A stretch of DNA of 23,798 nt from Pseudomonadota bacterium (lineage in GTDB: Bacteria > Pseudomonadota > Alphaproteobacteria > Sphingomonadales > Sphingomonadaceae), in NCBI GenBank assembly GCA_023424095.1, contig JAFAEG010000142.1, forward strand, positions 1-23,798. Reading direction: 5' to 3'. Under the pieces are notes generated by a model. The model did no database searches. It was not told the origin of the DNA and saw only the letters and a program-made list of their open reading frames with translations. The stretch's first letter is position 1. The number at the start of each line of letters is the position of its first letter. The translations under genes and the position numbers were made by a program. Shown here piece after piece: positions 15,233 through 22,956 of this stretch.

Positions 15233-15332
15233 ACAGGCAGTTTGAGCCGCCTGTCATGCCAATTTTTCGCACTTTTCCGCCGTTCGCGGAGTTCATTGCA
15301 TTTCCGCAACAGAACGGTTTTCGTTGAAAACC
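15233..15332 (-). promoter_or_regulatory. Receptor upstream region with two inverted repeats (possible operators)
   Basis: The 189-nt gap between infC and the receptor gene holds two dyads: ACAGGC-N10-GCCTGT (15233-15254), about 42 nt before the receptor ATG, and GGTTTTC-GTT-GAAAACC (15316-15332). Neither is followed by a T-tract on the minus strand, so terminator function for infC is unlikely. Both are of a size suited to a dimeric regulator. I cannot place a confident promoter here, and no Fur-box-like sequence is apparent. Confidence 0.3.
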
Positions 15333-15380
15333 TATCTGCTTAGGGTGACGTTACGGAAAGGCCAGTGTCTCTCGCCGCAA

Positions 15381-15911
15381 TTACTTTGGCGAGATCACCA
15401 TCAACATCTGCCGGCCTTCCATGCGGGGGTGCTGTTCGACCTTCGCGGTCTCCGCAACGTCTTCCTGGACCCGCTGGAGCAGGCGCATGCCGAGCTGGCC
15501 ATGGGCCAGTTCGCGGCCGCGGAAGCGCAAAGTGACCTTCACCTTGTCGCCCTCGCCGATGAACTTGTGGATGTTGCGCATCTTCACGTCATAATCGTGA
15601 TCGTCGATGTTCGGACGCATTTTGATCTCCTTGATCTCCTGCGTCTTCTGGGTCTTGCGGGCGAGATTCGCCTTCTTCTGCGCCTCGTACTTGAACTTGC
15701 CGACGTCGAGGAACTTGGCGACGGGCGGATCCGCGTTGGGCGACACTTCGACCAGGTCCAGGCCGACCTCAGCCGCGCGCTCGATCGCGGTTCGCGTCGG
15801 CAGCACGCCGATATTCTCGCCCGTCTCGTCGATTACGCGGACAGTCGGCGATTGAATGAATTCGTTGAAGCGCGGGCCGTTCATGGCGGGCGTCATCGGA
15901 CGGCGGGTCAT
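15381..15911 (-). CDS. infC: Translation initiation factor IF-3
   Basis: IF-3 binds the 30S subunit and enforces correct start codon and initiator tRNA choice. From the ATG at 15911 the product has 176 residues. The N-domain is recognisable in GPRFNEFIQSPTVRVIDETG and VGLDLVEVSPNADPPVAKFL. The lysine-rich linker is FKYEAQKKANLARKTQKTQE. The C-domain includes EIKMRPNIDDHDYDVKMRNI and VKVTLRFRGRELAHGQLGMR. The annotated ATG has no ribosome-binding site at useful distance. An in-frame ATA at 15921-15923 lies 9 nt from a GGAG (15933-15936), so the real start may be this rare codon, adding four residues (M-R-P-P before MTRRPM). It lies downstream of thrS, as in many bacteria, but rpmI and rplT do not follow. 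Confidence 0.96.
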   Translation of the reverse strand: MTRRPMTPAMNGPRFNEFIQSPTVRVIDETGENIGVLPTRTAIERAAEVGLDLVEVSPNADPPVAKFLDVGKFKYEAQKKANLARKTQKTQEIKEIKMRPNIDDHDYDVKMRNIHKFIGEGDKVKVTLRFRGRELAHGQLGMRLLQRVQEDVAETAKVEQHPRMEGRQMLMVISPK

Positions 15912-15932
15912 TGGGGGACGTATGTTGCTTTA

Positions 15933-15936
15933 CTCC
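15933..15936 (-). promoter_or_regulatory. Candidate infC ribosome-binding site supporting an ATA start
   Basis: On the minus strand GGAG at 15936-15933 is followed by nine bases and then ATA (15923-15921) in the infC frame. The first ATG lies a further 12 nt downstream, 21 nt from this site. In E. coli infC starts with AUU, and the rare start lets IF-3 repress its own synthesis; AUA would serve in the same way. Confidence 0.5.
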
Positions 15937-16019
15937 GGATTGCTTAGATGCGTGGCGCTACTTAGTGGCGCGCGCCGATTAAGGGAAGATGGACAGAGGG
16001 AAGGCGCCGACGATTAGCG

Positions 16020-16268
16020 TCAGTCTGTGTCCTGACCGCGCCGGCCGCGGCTCCAGGACCAGATTGATGCGAGGTCGATCGCAATCAGGGTCAGGCCGGC
16101 CAGCCCAGCGCAGCCCCAGGCAAATTTCGCGGCGACATACAGGCGGCCGTGCTCGGCGACGCTAAGCGCGATCCCGGTCAGGATCGCCGCAACGAGCAGA
16201 AAGACGAGCAGCAATTTGCGCGCACCAACTGCGGCGCGCAGCAGCTTCGCAGTGCGCGGATCAAGCAC
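16020..16268 (-). CDS. Small two-helix membrane protein of unknown function
   Basis: I do not recognise this 82-residue protein. It has a short basic N-terminus (PRTAKLLRAAVGARK), a first membrane helix at about 18-38 (KLLLVFLLVAAILTGIALSV), a second at about 46-70 (FAWGCAGLAGLTLIAIDLASI), and a basic, hydrophilic tail (SRGRRGQDTD). The basic flanks suggest both termini are cytoplasmic. It starts with GTG overlapping the thrS stop by 8 nt and has no ribosome-binding site of its own, which implies translational coupling to thrS. It ends 108 nt before infC. Overlap, plausible membrane topology and position in the thrS-infC unit support a real gene. Homologues would be the main test. Confidence 0.65.
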   Translation of the reverse strand: MLDPRTAKLLRAAVGARKLLLVFLLVAAILTGIALSVAEHGRLYVAAKFAWGCAGLAGLTLIAIDLASIWSWSRGRRGQDTD

Positions 16269-18273
16269 GAAGATCGGGCGGCAGCGCCTCGCTCTTCAGC
16301 CGCTCGATCAGCGCATCGAGCGACAGCACTTCCTGACGCGCATCGGCGCCCAGCGGCCGCAGCGCCACGGTGCGCTCCTCCGCCTCGCGCTTCCCGATCA
16401 CCAGCAGGTTCGGCACCCGCGCCAAACTGTGCTCGCGCACCTTGTAGTTGATCTTCTCGTTGCGGATGTCGGTCTCGACCCGGATTCCCGCTGCGGCCAG
16501 CGCCGCCGCGACTTCCTGCGCATAATCGTCGGCGTCAGAAACGATCGTCGCCACCACCGCCTGCACCGGCGCGAGCCAGAGCGGGAACTTGCCGGCATAA
16601 TGTTCGATCAAAATGCCGATGAAGCGCTCGTACGAGCCGAAGATCGCGCGGTGCAGCATCACCGGCCGGTGCTTCTCGCCATCCTCGCCGATATAATTTG
16701 CGTCGAGGCGGTCCGGCAGGACGCGGTCGCCCTGGATCGTGCCGACCTGCCAGGTGCGGCCGATCGCGTCGGTCAGATGCCATTCCAGCTTCGGCGCATA
16801 GAAAGCGCCTTCGCCCGGCAATTCCTCCCAGCCATAGTCGTCATTGGCCATGCCGGCCTCCGCGACGGCGTCGCGCAATTCCTGCTCGGCCTTGTCCCAA
16901 TTCTCGTCGCTGCCGAAGCGCTTCTCCGGGCGAAGCGCCAGCTTCACATGATAGCTGAAGCCGAAATCCTTATAGACGGCATCGGCCAGCGCACAGAAAG
17001 CGCGCACCTCGTCCACCACCTGCTGCTCGGTGCAGAAGATGTGGGCATCGTCCTGCGTGAACTGGCGCACGCGCATCAGCCCGTGCAGCGCGCCATGCGG
17101 CTCGTTGCGATGGCAGCAGCCCATCTCGCCCAGCCGGATCGGCAGCTCGCGATAGGAGGTGATGCCTTGCTTGAAGACGAGCACGTGGGCCGGGCAGTTC
17201 ATCGGCTTGATCGCCAGCCAGTCGGCGTCGGCCGCCACTTTCGGCGCCGCATTGCCGCTTTCCTCGTCGACATCGGGGACCATGTCGGGGACCGCGAACA
17301 TGTTCTCGGCATATTTTCCCCAATGGCCCGACTGGGTCCATTGGCGAACGTCCATCAGCTGCGGCGTCTTAATCTCGCGATAGCCCGCGCCGTCCATCTT
17401 GCGGCGCATATAGGCCTCCAGCTCGCGCCAGATGCGATAGCCCTTGGGGTGCCAGAAAACCGAACCGTGGGCCTCTTCCTGCAGGTGGAACAGGTCCATC
17501 TCGCGGCCGATCTTGCGATGGTCGCGCTTGGCCGCTTCCTCGAGCCGCACCAGGTGCGCGTCGAGCTGCTTCTTGTTCAGCCAGCCGGTGCCGTAAATGC
17601 GGCTCAGCATCGCGTTATTCTGGTCGCCGCGCCAATAAGCGCCCGACACGCGGGTCAGCTTGAAGGCCTGCGGATCGAGCTTGCCGGTGCTGGCCAAGTG
17701 CGGGCCGCGGCACATGTCGAGCCAGTCGCCGGAGCGATAGACGGTCAGTTCCTCATCCTCGGGCAGGGCGCTGGCCCATTCCGCCTTGAAGCTCTCGCCA
17801 TGCTCCTTGAAGTAGGCGATCAGCGCCTCGCGCGACCAGACTTCGCGCACGAGCGGCTCGTCGCTGGCGATGATGCGGCGCATCTCCTCCTCGATCGCGG
17901 GCAGATCCTCCTCGGTGAAGGGGCCGCGCTCGGGCGCCGGGGCGAAGTCGTAATAGAAACCGTCGTCGGTCGCCGGGCCGAAGGTGATCTGCGTGCCCGG
18001 AAAGAGCTTCTGCGCCGCTTCGGCCAGGATGTGGGCGAAATCGTGCCGCGCCAGCTCCAGCGCGTCGGCCTCGTCGCGCGATGTGACCAGCGCCAGGCTC
18101 GCATCGCCTTCCAGCGGCCGGCCGATGTCGCGCAATTCGCCATCGACGCGCGCGGCAATCGCCGCCTTGGCCAGGCCCGGCCCGATCGCGGCCGCCACGT
18201 CCGCCGGCGTGGTCCCGACCGGCATTTCCCGGACGGAGCCATCGGGCAGGGCGATCTTGATCATTTCGGACAC
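16261..18273 (-). CDS. thrS: Threonine--tRNA ligase
   Basis: ThrRS charges tRNA-Thr and edits mischarged serine. The 670-residue product has the full class II architecture: an N-terminal TGS domain (IALPDGSVREMPVGTTPADV), the editing domain (ELARHDFAHILAEAAQKLFP with its HxxxH-like histidines), and the catalytic core. Zinc ligands are visible as Cys360 (KPMNCPAHV), His411 (DDAHIFC) and His541 (PVMLHRAIFG). The motif 2 region GEMGCCHRNEPHGALHGLMR is intact. A C-terminal anticodon-binding domain begins near LAPVQAVVATI. The GTG at 18273 has GAAGG 6 nt upstream; an in-frame ATG at 18264 is an alternative that would shorten the protein by three residues. It is the first gene of a thrS - small membrane protein - infC unit, separated from the upstream autotransporter gene by a terminator. 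Confidence 0.97.
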   Translation of the reverse strand: MSEMIKIALPDGSVREMPVGTTPADVAAAIGPGLAKAAIAARVDGELRDIGRPLEGDASLALVTSRDEADALELARHDFAHILAEAAQKLFPGTQITFGPATDDGFYYDFAPAPERGPFTEEDLPAIEEEMRRIIASDEPLVREVWSREALIAYFKEHGESFKAEWASALPEDEELTVYRSGDWLDMCRGPHLASTGKLDPQAFKLTRVSGAYWRGDQNNAMLSRIYGTGWLNKKQLDAHLVRLEEAAKRDHRKIGREMDLFHLQEEAHGSVFWHPKGYRIWRELEAYMRRKMDGAGYREIKTPQLMDVRQWTQSGHWGKYAENMFAVPDMVPDVDEESGNAAPKVAADADWLAIKPMNCPAHVLVFKQGITSYRELPIRLGEMGCCHRNEPHGALHGLMRVRQFTQDDAHIFCTEQQVVDEVRAFCALADAVYKDFGFSYHVKLALRPEKRFGSDENWDKAEQELRDAVAEAGMANDDYGWEELPGEGAFYAPKLEWHLTDAIGRTWQVGTIQGDRVLPDRLDANYIGEDGEKHRPVMLHRAIFGSYERFIGILIEHYAGKFPLWLAPVQAVVATIVSDADDYAQEVAAALAAAGIRVETDIRNEKINYKVREHSLARVPNLLVIGKREAEERTVALRPLGADARQEVLSLDALIERLKSEALPPDLRA

Positions 18274-18306
18274 GGGCGGCCTTCATGGTGAAGTAGGGAA
18301 GCGGGC

Positions 18307-18335
18307 GAATTAGGTGTTTGTGCGCCCGGCGGCAA
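18307..18335 (-). promoter_or_regulatory. Weak candidate promoter for thrS
   Basis: On the minus strand TTGCCG (18335-18330), a 17-nt spacer and TAATTC (18312-18307) fall between the autotransporter terminator and the thrS start. The match to a sigma-70 consensus is partial, but position and spacing are right. It is offered as a candidate only. Confidence 0.25.
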
Positions 18336-18365
18336 GCAAGCGGGTGTGGGCCAGCGAGAACACAC

Positions 18366-18401
18366 AAAGAAAAGGCCCCTCCGCCGCGAGGCGAAGGGGC
18401 C
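18366..18401 (-). terminator. Intrinsic terminator of the autotransporter gene
   Basis: On the minus strand a 12-bp stem GGCCCCTTCGCC / GGCGGAGGGGCC (one T-G wobble) with a TCGC loop is followed by TTTTCTTT. It begins 24 nt after the stop codon at 18426 and separates this gene from thrS. Confidence 0.92.
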
Positions 18402-18425
18402 ATATTCTCAGCTTGGGCTAGCGGA

Positions 18426-21400
18426 TCAGAACCGGATCCGCGCGCCGAGGCGATAGGATTGGTTGTTGAAGTCGCTGCGGCCGATCGTCGTGTCCGCCGA
18501 AGCCGACAGTTCGACCATCCCGACGTCGATCGCGATCCCGCCGCTCACTTCGCCCCAGTTCCGGTCCTGGCCGGCCAGGTCGAAGAGGACGTTGCTGCCG
18601 CCGCCGCCGACGAAGTTGGCACCGAAATCGGTGTTCCGCTCGGCGAAGTCGTGGACGAAGGTCGCGCTCGCCCGCGGGCGGATGCGGCCGGTGCCGTCGA
18701 AGACCATGCCGGCGCGGGCCTGGATCGAGCGATACTCGTCCCGGTCGATCGACAATGCGGTCGGGCCACCGGTCTCAACCAGATCGCCGAAGTTGATCTG
18801 GCTGAAGCGCAGGGCGGCGCGGGGACCATATTTGATCCGCTCGCCGAACAGCGCACCAACCGCGATCTCGCCGCCGAAGGCCATGGCCGAATCGCTGCCA
18901 CGCAGGGTGTAGGGCTGACCCGGCAGATTGCCGGCGCGCTCGTGCGACGTTTCCAGGATGCCGGCGGTCAGCTGACCGTCGATATAGCCGTGACGGTCGA
19001 ACATCACCTTGCCGTAGATGGTCGCCTGGTAGAGGTTGGCGTCCGCCGAGGCGTCACGGGCGGCGACTTCGCCGTCCAGATTGGTGAAGCCGATCGACGC
19101 GCCGACCACGCTGCGCTCGCCGACTTCCGCCTCGATGCCGGCCATGCCGTACAGACCGTTATACTCGTCCTTGCCATTGTCCGGGCGGGCCGAAACCATC
19201 GGCGCGCCGGTGCCGTCGATATAGCCGACGGACAGGAAGGCGCTCATCCGCTCCGGCAGGCGAGTGATCGCGCCGGCTTCCTGGGTCGACACGTCCGACA
19301 TGGTCGCGCTGCCGTTGGACAGGCCGGCCAGGTTCAGAGCGGCGGTCTCGACACGACGGCCGAGGAACGCGACCTGCCCGCCCAGATTGCCCGGGGTGAG
19401 CGAGTGCAGACGCTCACGCACTACCCGAGAACTGTTGTCGAGGGCGACGACGCCGAGCGACTGGCGCAGCGTCTCGGTCCGCGGCGCAAGCGCCTCAAGC
19501 GTCGAGGTGATCGTGGCGGCATTCTGCAGATCCAGAATGTCGTAAATGCCGATCAGCGACGCGGTGCTGCGGTTTTGGTCGAGCAGGGTCGCATAGGCGA
19601 CCTGCACCGGCGAGGTGTTGGTCACCACGCTGGCATAAGGCACGGCGGTGATCCGCAGCTGCACCTGGTTCGGACCGTAGATGAAGGTCTGGCGCAGGAT
19701 GGCGCTGATGTCGGTGGCGGTGAAGGCGCCGGTGACACCGCCCTCGGCGGTCAGGATCGTGTAGAGGTTGTTGAAGCGGATCGGCGAGCCGGTCACCGCG
19801 ACGCGACCGCCGACATTGGCGGTGCCGGTGTTGGCGCCGTCGGCGACGACGACGATCCGGTCCGACGTGTTGTTCGCGCCGACGTCCAGCACGTAGGTCG
19901 AGCCGCTGCCCATGACGAGATTACCGCCGATGGTCAGGGTGCCGATCGTGCCAACCGTGCCCGGCGCGAAATTGCCGATCACGCTGGTCAGGAAGTTGGC
20001 GTTCACCCGGCCGTTGCCGGTCAGCAGGCCGGACATGAAGAAGTAATCGCCCATCGACCGGATGGTGCCGTTGACGTTCACGATGCCGGTCATGTGATTG
20101 ACGTCGATCAGGCTGGTCAGCGAGCCGTTATTCGCGACGGTCAGCTGCGATTGCGCGCCGGCCATCGTGAAATTGTCGATCGTGACCGTGCTGCTCAGCG
20201 TCACCGTGCCGGCATTGCGCAGGGTGATGTCGTAATAACGGCCGAGCGTGCCGGTGGCGCGGTCGCCATCGACATTGTTCGGCACGAAATTGGTCGCGCC
20301 GGGCAGGCCGTTGGCGATGGTCGGGGCGGGCGCCGCGACATCGGTGTAGCCGGGTTCGGCATGCGCCGTCTCGACCGGACCGGTGAGGCCGCGGCCATTG
20401 CCGGTTTCGTTGGTCGCGACGTCGGTGGCTTCGCCGGCCTCGCCGTCGATCTGCGCGATCGCCGGGCTGTTATCGAGCCCTTCCGCCGGCGTGTTGGGAA
20501 CGCCGTTGCGCGGCAGGCCGGTGGCCAGATCGACGCACTCGTTGGTGGCCGGATTGGCCGAGCTGCTCGGCGACTGGAAGCAGAGCTCACCGAACTGACC
20601 GTCGGTGTTCTGATTGGCGCCGCCCAGATGGGTCGGCACGCCGTTCACCAATTGGCCGTTGGCGTTCAGGATCTGATAGGACGGGTCGAGCGTCGTCACC
20701 CAGGCCGACCCGTCTTCCCAATTGCGGTTGCCGGCAACGGCGGTCGCATAGCGATACGGGTTGTTGGCGACGATCCAGTCCCAATAGAGGAACAAAGGCT
20801 GGTAGAAGGCCTGCGTGCCGTAGCTGCCGCCGGGCTGGCCGTTGAAGAAGGTCGAGCCACCCGAGAGCACGCCGATGATCGTGCGCACGTTCTGGCCGAA
20901 CGCCTGGTCGATGATCAGCGGGCCGCCGGAATCGCCGGGGCCGGTCAGGCCTTCGCGGGTCAGGGCGTTATCGCGGAAGCCGTTAAAGTCGAGCGGATTG
21001 GCGGTCGCGGTGCCGCGCGCGGGATCGTCGAAATCGAGCCAGTAGAGCAATTGCGGCCGCGACGGCGCGCCGGCGGAGCCGAACAGGAAGATGTTGCGCT
21101 CGTTGATCGAGGTCAGGCCGCCGAGGATGTTTTCGGCCAGACGGCGACGGAAATTGCCGCTGGTGGCGTTGCCGGTCGTGCCGTTGCCGAACGCGCCATA
21201 GCCGGCGATCGAGACGTGATAGCCGGTGCCGTTGGCCGGATCGATCGTGTCCGGGGCGAGCAGCGGCGAGAACAGCATCGTCCAAATCGGCACGCCGCGG
21301 GTCGGGGTGTCGAGCACGCCGGTGGCGATGTCCGCTTCGAGGAAGCAGGAGGTCGGCGAGGTGCACGAGGCGGCGGCCCGCGAACGCGGATCGTAGAAGA

Positions 21401-22034
21401 CCTGGTTCAGATTGTAGAGCTGCTGCGCCCGGTTGGTCTGGAAACGGCCGTCCTGGTTGGCGCCCTGGCCGAGCAGCCAGCGCACCAGTTCGTCGGTCTG
21501 GCCGGCGGCGTTGGCGCGGGTGTTGGTCTCGAAGCCGATCGCCATCGCGATGCCGCCCGAATTGGCGCCGTAGGCGGTGGCGGCATTGGTGTTCACGCAG
21601 TGCGCGGCGAAGATGACCGTGCGCGGGTTGATCAGGGTGCCGGTGCACAGGCCGACCGAGCCGCCGCCCGCATCACGCACCACCTGGCCGATGCCGGTGA
21701 TGTTGGTCGGGTCATAGACGTTCGTGGTGGTGTTGAAATTGTTGTTGATCGTGATCGCCGGCGTTTCCTGGCCGTCGATCGGGGCGATGTGGCCGTTGCC
21801 GATCAGCGACTGGGCGTCGAGCGTACCGAACGGCAGGCCGTCCAGCGCGTCGCTGATGCGGTCGCGGTTGATGACGTTGTTGGCGCGCGCGGCATTCGAC
21901 TCCGCATTCATCGCCTCGTCCAGCGCTTCGCGGTCCTGCGCGAGGGCGGCGGAAGCGCCCGACATCATGAACAAGGCGGTCGTGGCGAGCAGACCGGTAC
22001 GGCGAATTGCCGACGTGCGCGATGGCTTAATCAT
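18426..22034 (-). CDS. Secreted S1-family serine protease autotransporter
   Basis: A 1202-residue type V secreted protein from the ATG at 22034, which follows a GGGGG at suitable spacing; a TTG at 22046 would add four residues. The signal peptide ends ASAALA before Gln33. The trypsin-like protease domain has the full triad: His145 (VIFAAHC), Asp235 (FLEADIATG) and Ser369 (GPGDSGGPLI). A beta-helical, glycine- and asparagine-rich passenger follows from about 590 to 800, with a repeat of the kind seen before barrels (GTIGTLTIGGNLVMGSGSTY). The C-terminal autotransporter barrel runs from about 931 to the end (YRLGARIRF). Six cysteines lie only in the protease and adjacent segment: 130/146, 224/230 and 484/499. 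The target is unknown; a surface-anchored or self-releasing protease are both possible. A strong terminator shows it is a single-gene unit. Confidence 0.93.
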   Translation of the reverse strand: MIKPSRTSAIRRTGLLATTALFMMSGASAALAQDREALDEAMNAESNAARANNVINRDRISDALDGLPFGTLDAQSLIGNGHIAPIDGQETPAITINNNFNTTTNVYDPTNITGIGQVVRDAGGGSVGLCTGTLINPRTVIFAAHCVNTNAATAYGANSGGIAMAIGFETNTRANAAGQTDELVRWLLGQGANQDGRFQTNRAQQLYNLNQVFYDPRSRAAASCTSPTSCFLEADIATGVLDTPTRGVPIWTMLFSPLLAPDTIDPANGTGYHVSIAGYGAFGNGTTGNATSGNFRRRLAENILGGLTSINERNIFLFGSAGAPSRPQLLYWLDFDDPARGTATANPLDFNGFRDNALTREGLTGPGDSGGPLIIDQAFGQNVRTIIGVLSGGSTFFNGQPGGSYGTQAFYQPLFLYWDWIVANNPYRYATAVAGNRNWEDGSAWVTTLDPSYQILNANGQLVNGVPTHLGGANQNTDGQFGELCFQSPSSSANPATNECVDLATGLPRNGVPNTPAEGLDNSPAIAQIDGEAGEATDVATNETGNGRGLTGPVETAHAEPGYTDVAAPAPTIANGLPGATNFVPNNVDGDRATGTLGRYYDITLRNAGTVTLSSTVTIDNFTMAGAQSQLTVANNGSLTSLIDVNHMTGIVNVNGTIRSMGDYFFMSGLLTGNGRVNANFLTSVIGNFAPGTVGTIGTLTIGGNLVMGSGSTYVLDVGANNTSDRIVVVADGANTGTANVGGRVAVTGSPIRFNNLYTILTAEGGVTGAFTATDISAILRQTFIYGPNQVQLRITAVPYASVVTNTSPVQVAYATLLDQNRSTASLIGIYDILDLQNAATITSTLEALAPRTETLRQSLGVVALDNSSRVVRERLHSLTPGNLGGQVAFLGRRVETAALNLAGLSNGSATMSDVSTQEAGAITRLPERMSAFLSVGYIDGTGAPMVSARPDNGKDEYNGLYGMAGIEAEVGERSVVGASIGFTNLDGEVAARDASADANLYQATIYGKVMFDRHGYIDGQLTAGILETSHERAGNLPGQPYTLRGSDSAMAFGGEIAVGALFGERIKYGPRAALRFSQINFGDLVETGGPTALSIDRDEYRSIQARAGMVFDGTGRIRPRASATFVHDFAERNTDFGANFVGGGGSNVLFDLAGQDRNWGEVSGGIAIDVGMVELSASADTTIGRSDFNNQSYRLGARIRF

Positions 22035-22053
22035 GAATACCCCCAACAGTTCG

Positions 22054-22078
22054 AAATCGGGCCCACCCGGCCGGATTT
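22054..22078 (-). promoter_or_regulatory. Hairpin just upstream of the autotransporter start
   Basis: On the minus strand AAATCCGGCC (22078-22069) pairs with GGCCCGATTT (22063-22054) around a GGGTG loop, with one C-C mismatch. It ends about 20 nt before the ATG and leaves the GGGGG ribosome-binding site free. No T-tract follows, so it would be a 5'-UTR structure or an operator dyad if transcribed or bound. The rest of the 190-nt gap (22035-22224) holds no promoter I can support. Confidence 0.4.
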
Positions 22079-22224
22079 GGGCAAACCCTAGAAACTTGCT
22101 GACGTGGGTGCAATCATCGTCGGCATCCCATTGCGGCCATTGTGAGAATTACGGGGGGTGTTGCACTCTTGCGCCAGCGCGCCATGGCCGTGAAACCGCC
22201 GTACAGCAGGACCATATCCTCCCG

Positions 22225-22956
22225 ATGATTCGATTTCTCGACCGCGGCGGCCGCCGCCTTGCCTACCAACAGACCGACGGCGCCGCGCCCGCCATCCTGT
22301 TCCTCCCCGGCTATATGTCCGACATGGAAGGGACGAAGGCGCTTGCGCTCGAGGCCTGGGCGGCGGCGCATGGTCACGTCTTCCGCCGCTTCGATTATGG
22401 CGGTTGCGGGGTCAGTCCCGGCGATTTCGAGGCGCAGAGCCTGGCCGACTGGCGCGACGACGTGCTGGCGATGATCGACGATCTTCCGCCCGGTCCGGTC
22501 CTTCTCGTCGGCTCGTCCATGGGCGGCTGGCTGATGCTGCTCGCCGCTCTGGCCCGGCCCGATCGCGTCGCCGGCCTGATCGGCATCGCCGCCGCGCCGG
22601 ACTTCACCGATTGGGGCTTTGCCGACGCCGACAAGGCGATCATCCGCGCCGAAGGCAAATTGGTCGAAACGACGCCTTATGGCGACCAGCCTTACGTCAC
22701 GACCCGGATCTTCTGGGAAAGCGGCGAGACGCTGCGGCTGCTGGACGGCGAGATCGCGATCGACTGTCCGGTGCGGCTGCTGCACGGCACGGCCGATCCG
22801 GACGTGCCCTGGACCATCTCCACCCGCCTCGCCGAGCGGCTGCGTTCAGCCGACGTGCAGACTCTGCTGGTCAAGGGCGGCGACCATCGTCTGTCGCGCG
22901 AACTGGATCTTGCGCTGCTCACCCGCACCCTCGCCGAGCTGGTCGAAACCCTATGA
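22225..22956 (+). CDS. Alpha/beta hydrolase (putative carboxylesterase or thioesterase)
   Basis: A 243-residue alpha/beta hydrolase fold enzyme of unknown substrate. The nucleophile elbow GSSMGG places Ser98 as catalytic serine. The acid is Asp191 or Asp193 in LLHGTADPDVP, and the base is His221 in KGGDHRLS. An oxyanion strand FLPGYMSDMEGTK follows the first strand. Length and motifs resemble the small cytosolic esterases related to ABHD10-type thioesterases. No signal peptide or membrane segment is visible. The frame continues open upstream to 21724, but that part overlaps the autotransporter gene and lacks family similarity, so MIRFLDRGG at 22225 is chosen. Its last codons overlap the start of the next gene (ATGA), so the two are probably one transcription unit. 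Confidence 0.92.
   Translation: MIRFLDRGGRRLAYQQTDGAAPAILFLPGYMSDMEGTKALALEAWAAAHGHVFRRFDYGGCGVSPGDFEAQSLADWRDDVLAMIDDLPPGPVLLVGSSMGGWLMLLAALARPDRVAGLIGIAAAPDFTDWGFADADKAIIRAEGKLVETTPYGDQPYVTTRIFWESGETLRLLDGEIAIDCPVRLLHGTADPDVPWTISTRLAERLRSADVQTLLVKGGDHRLSRELDLALLTRTLAELVETL

Noticed and set aside
16216..18291. Plus-strand open frame of 691 codons opposite thrS
   Set aside because: It is antisense to a complete threonyl-tRNA synthetase gene, with shadow composition.
18318..22091. Plus-strand open frame of 1257 codons opposite the autotransporter gene
   Set aside because: It is an antisense shadow caused by high GC at third codon positions. The opposite strand has a signal peptide, catalytic triad and barrel, while this frame has compositionally biased sequence with no domain.
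21724..22224. Upstream extension of the hydrolase frame
   Set aside because: It overlaps the 5' end of the autotransporter gene and crosses the intergenic region. The hydrolase fold begins at 22225, and nothing upstream looks conserved.
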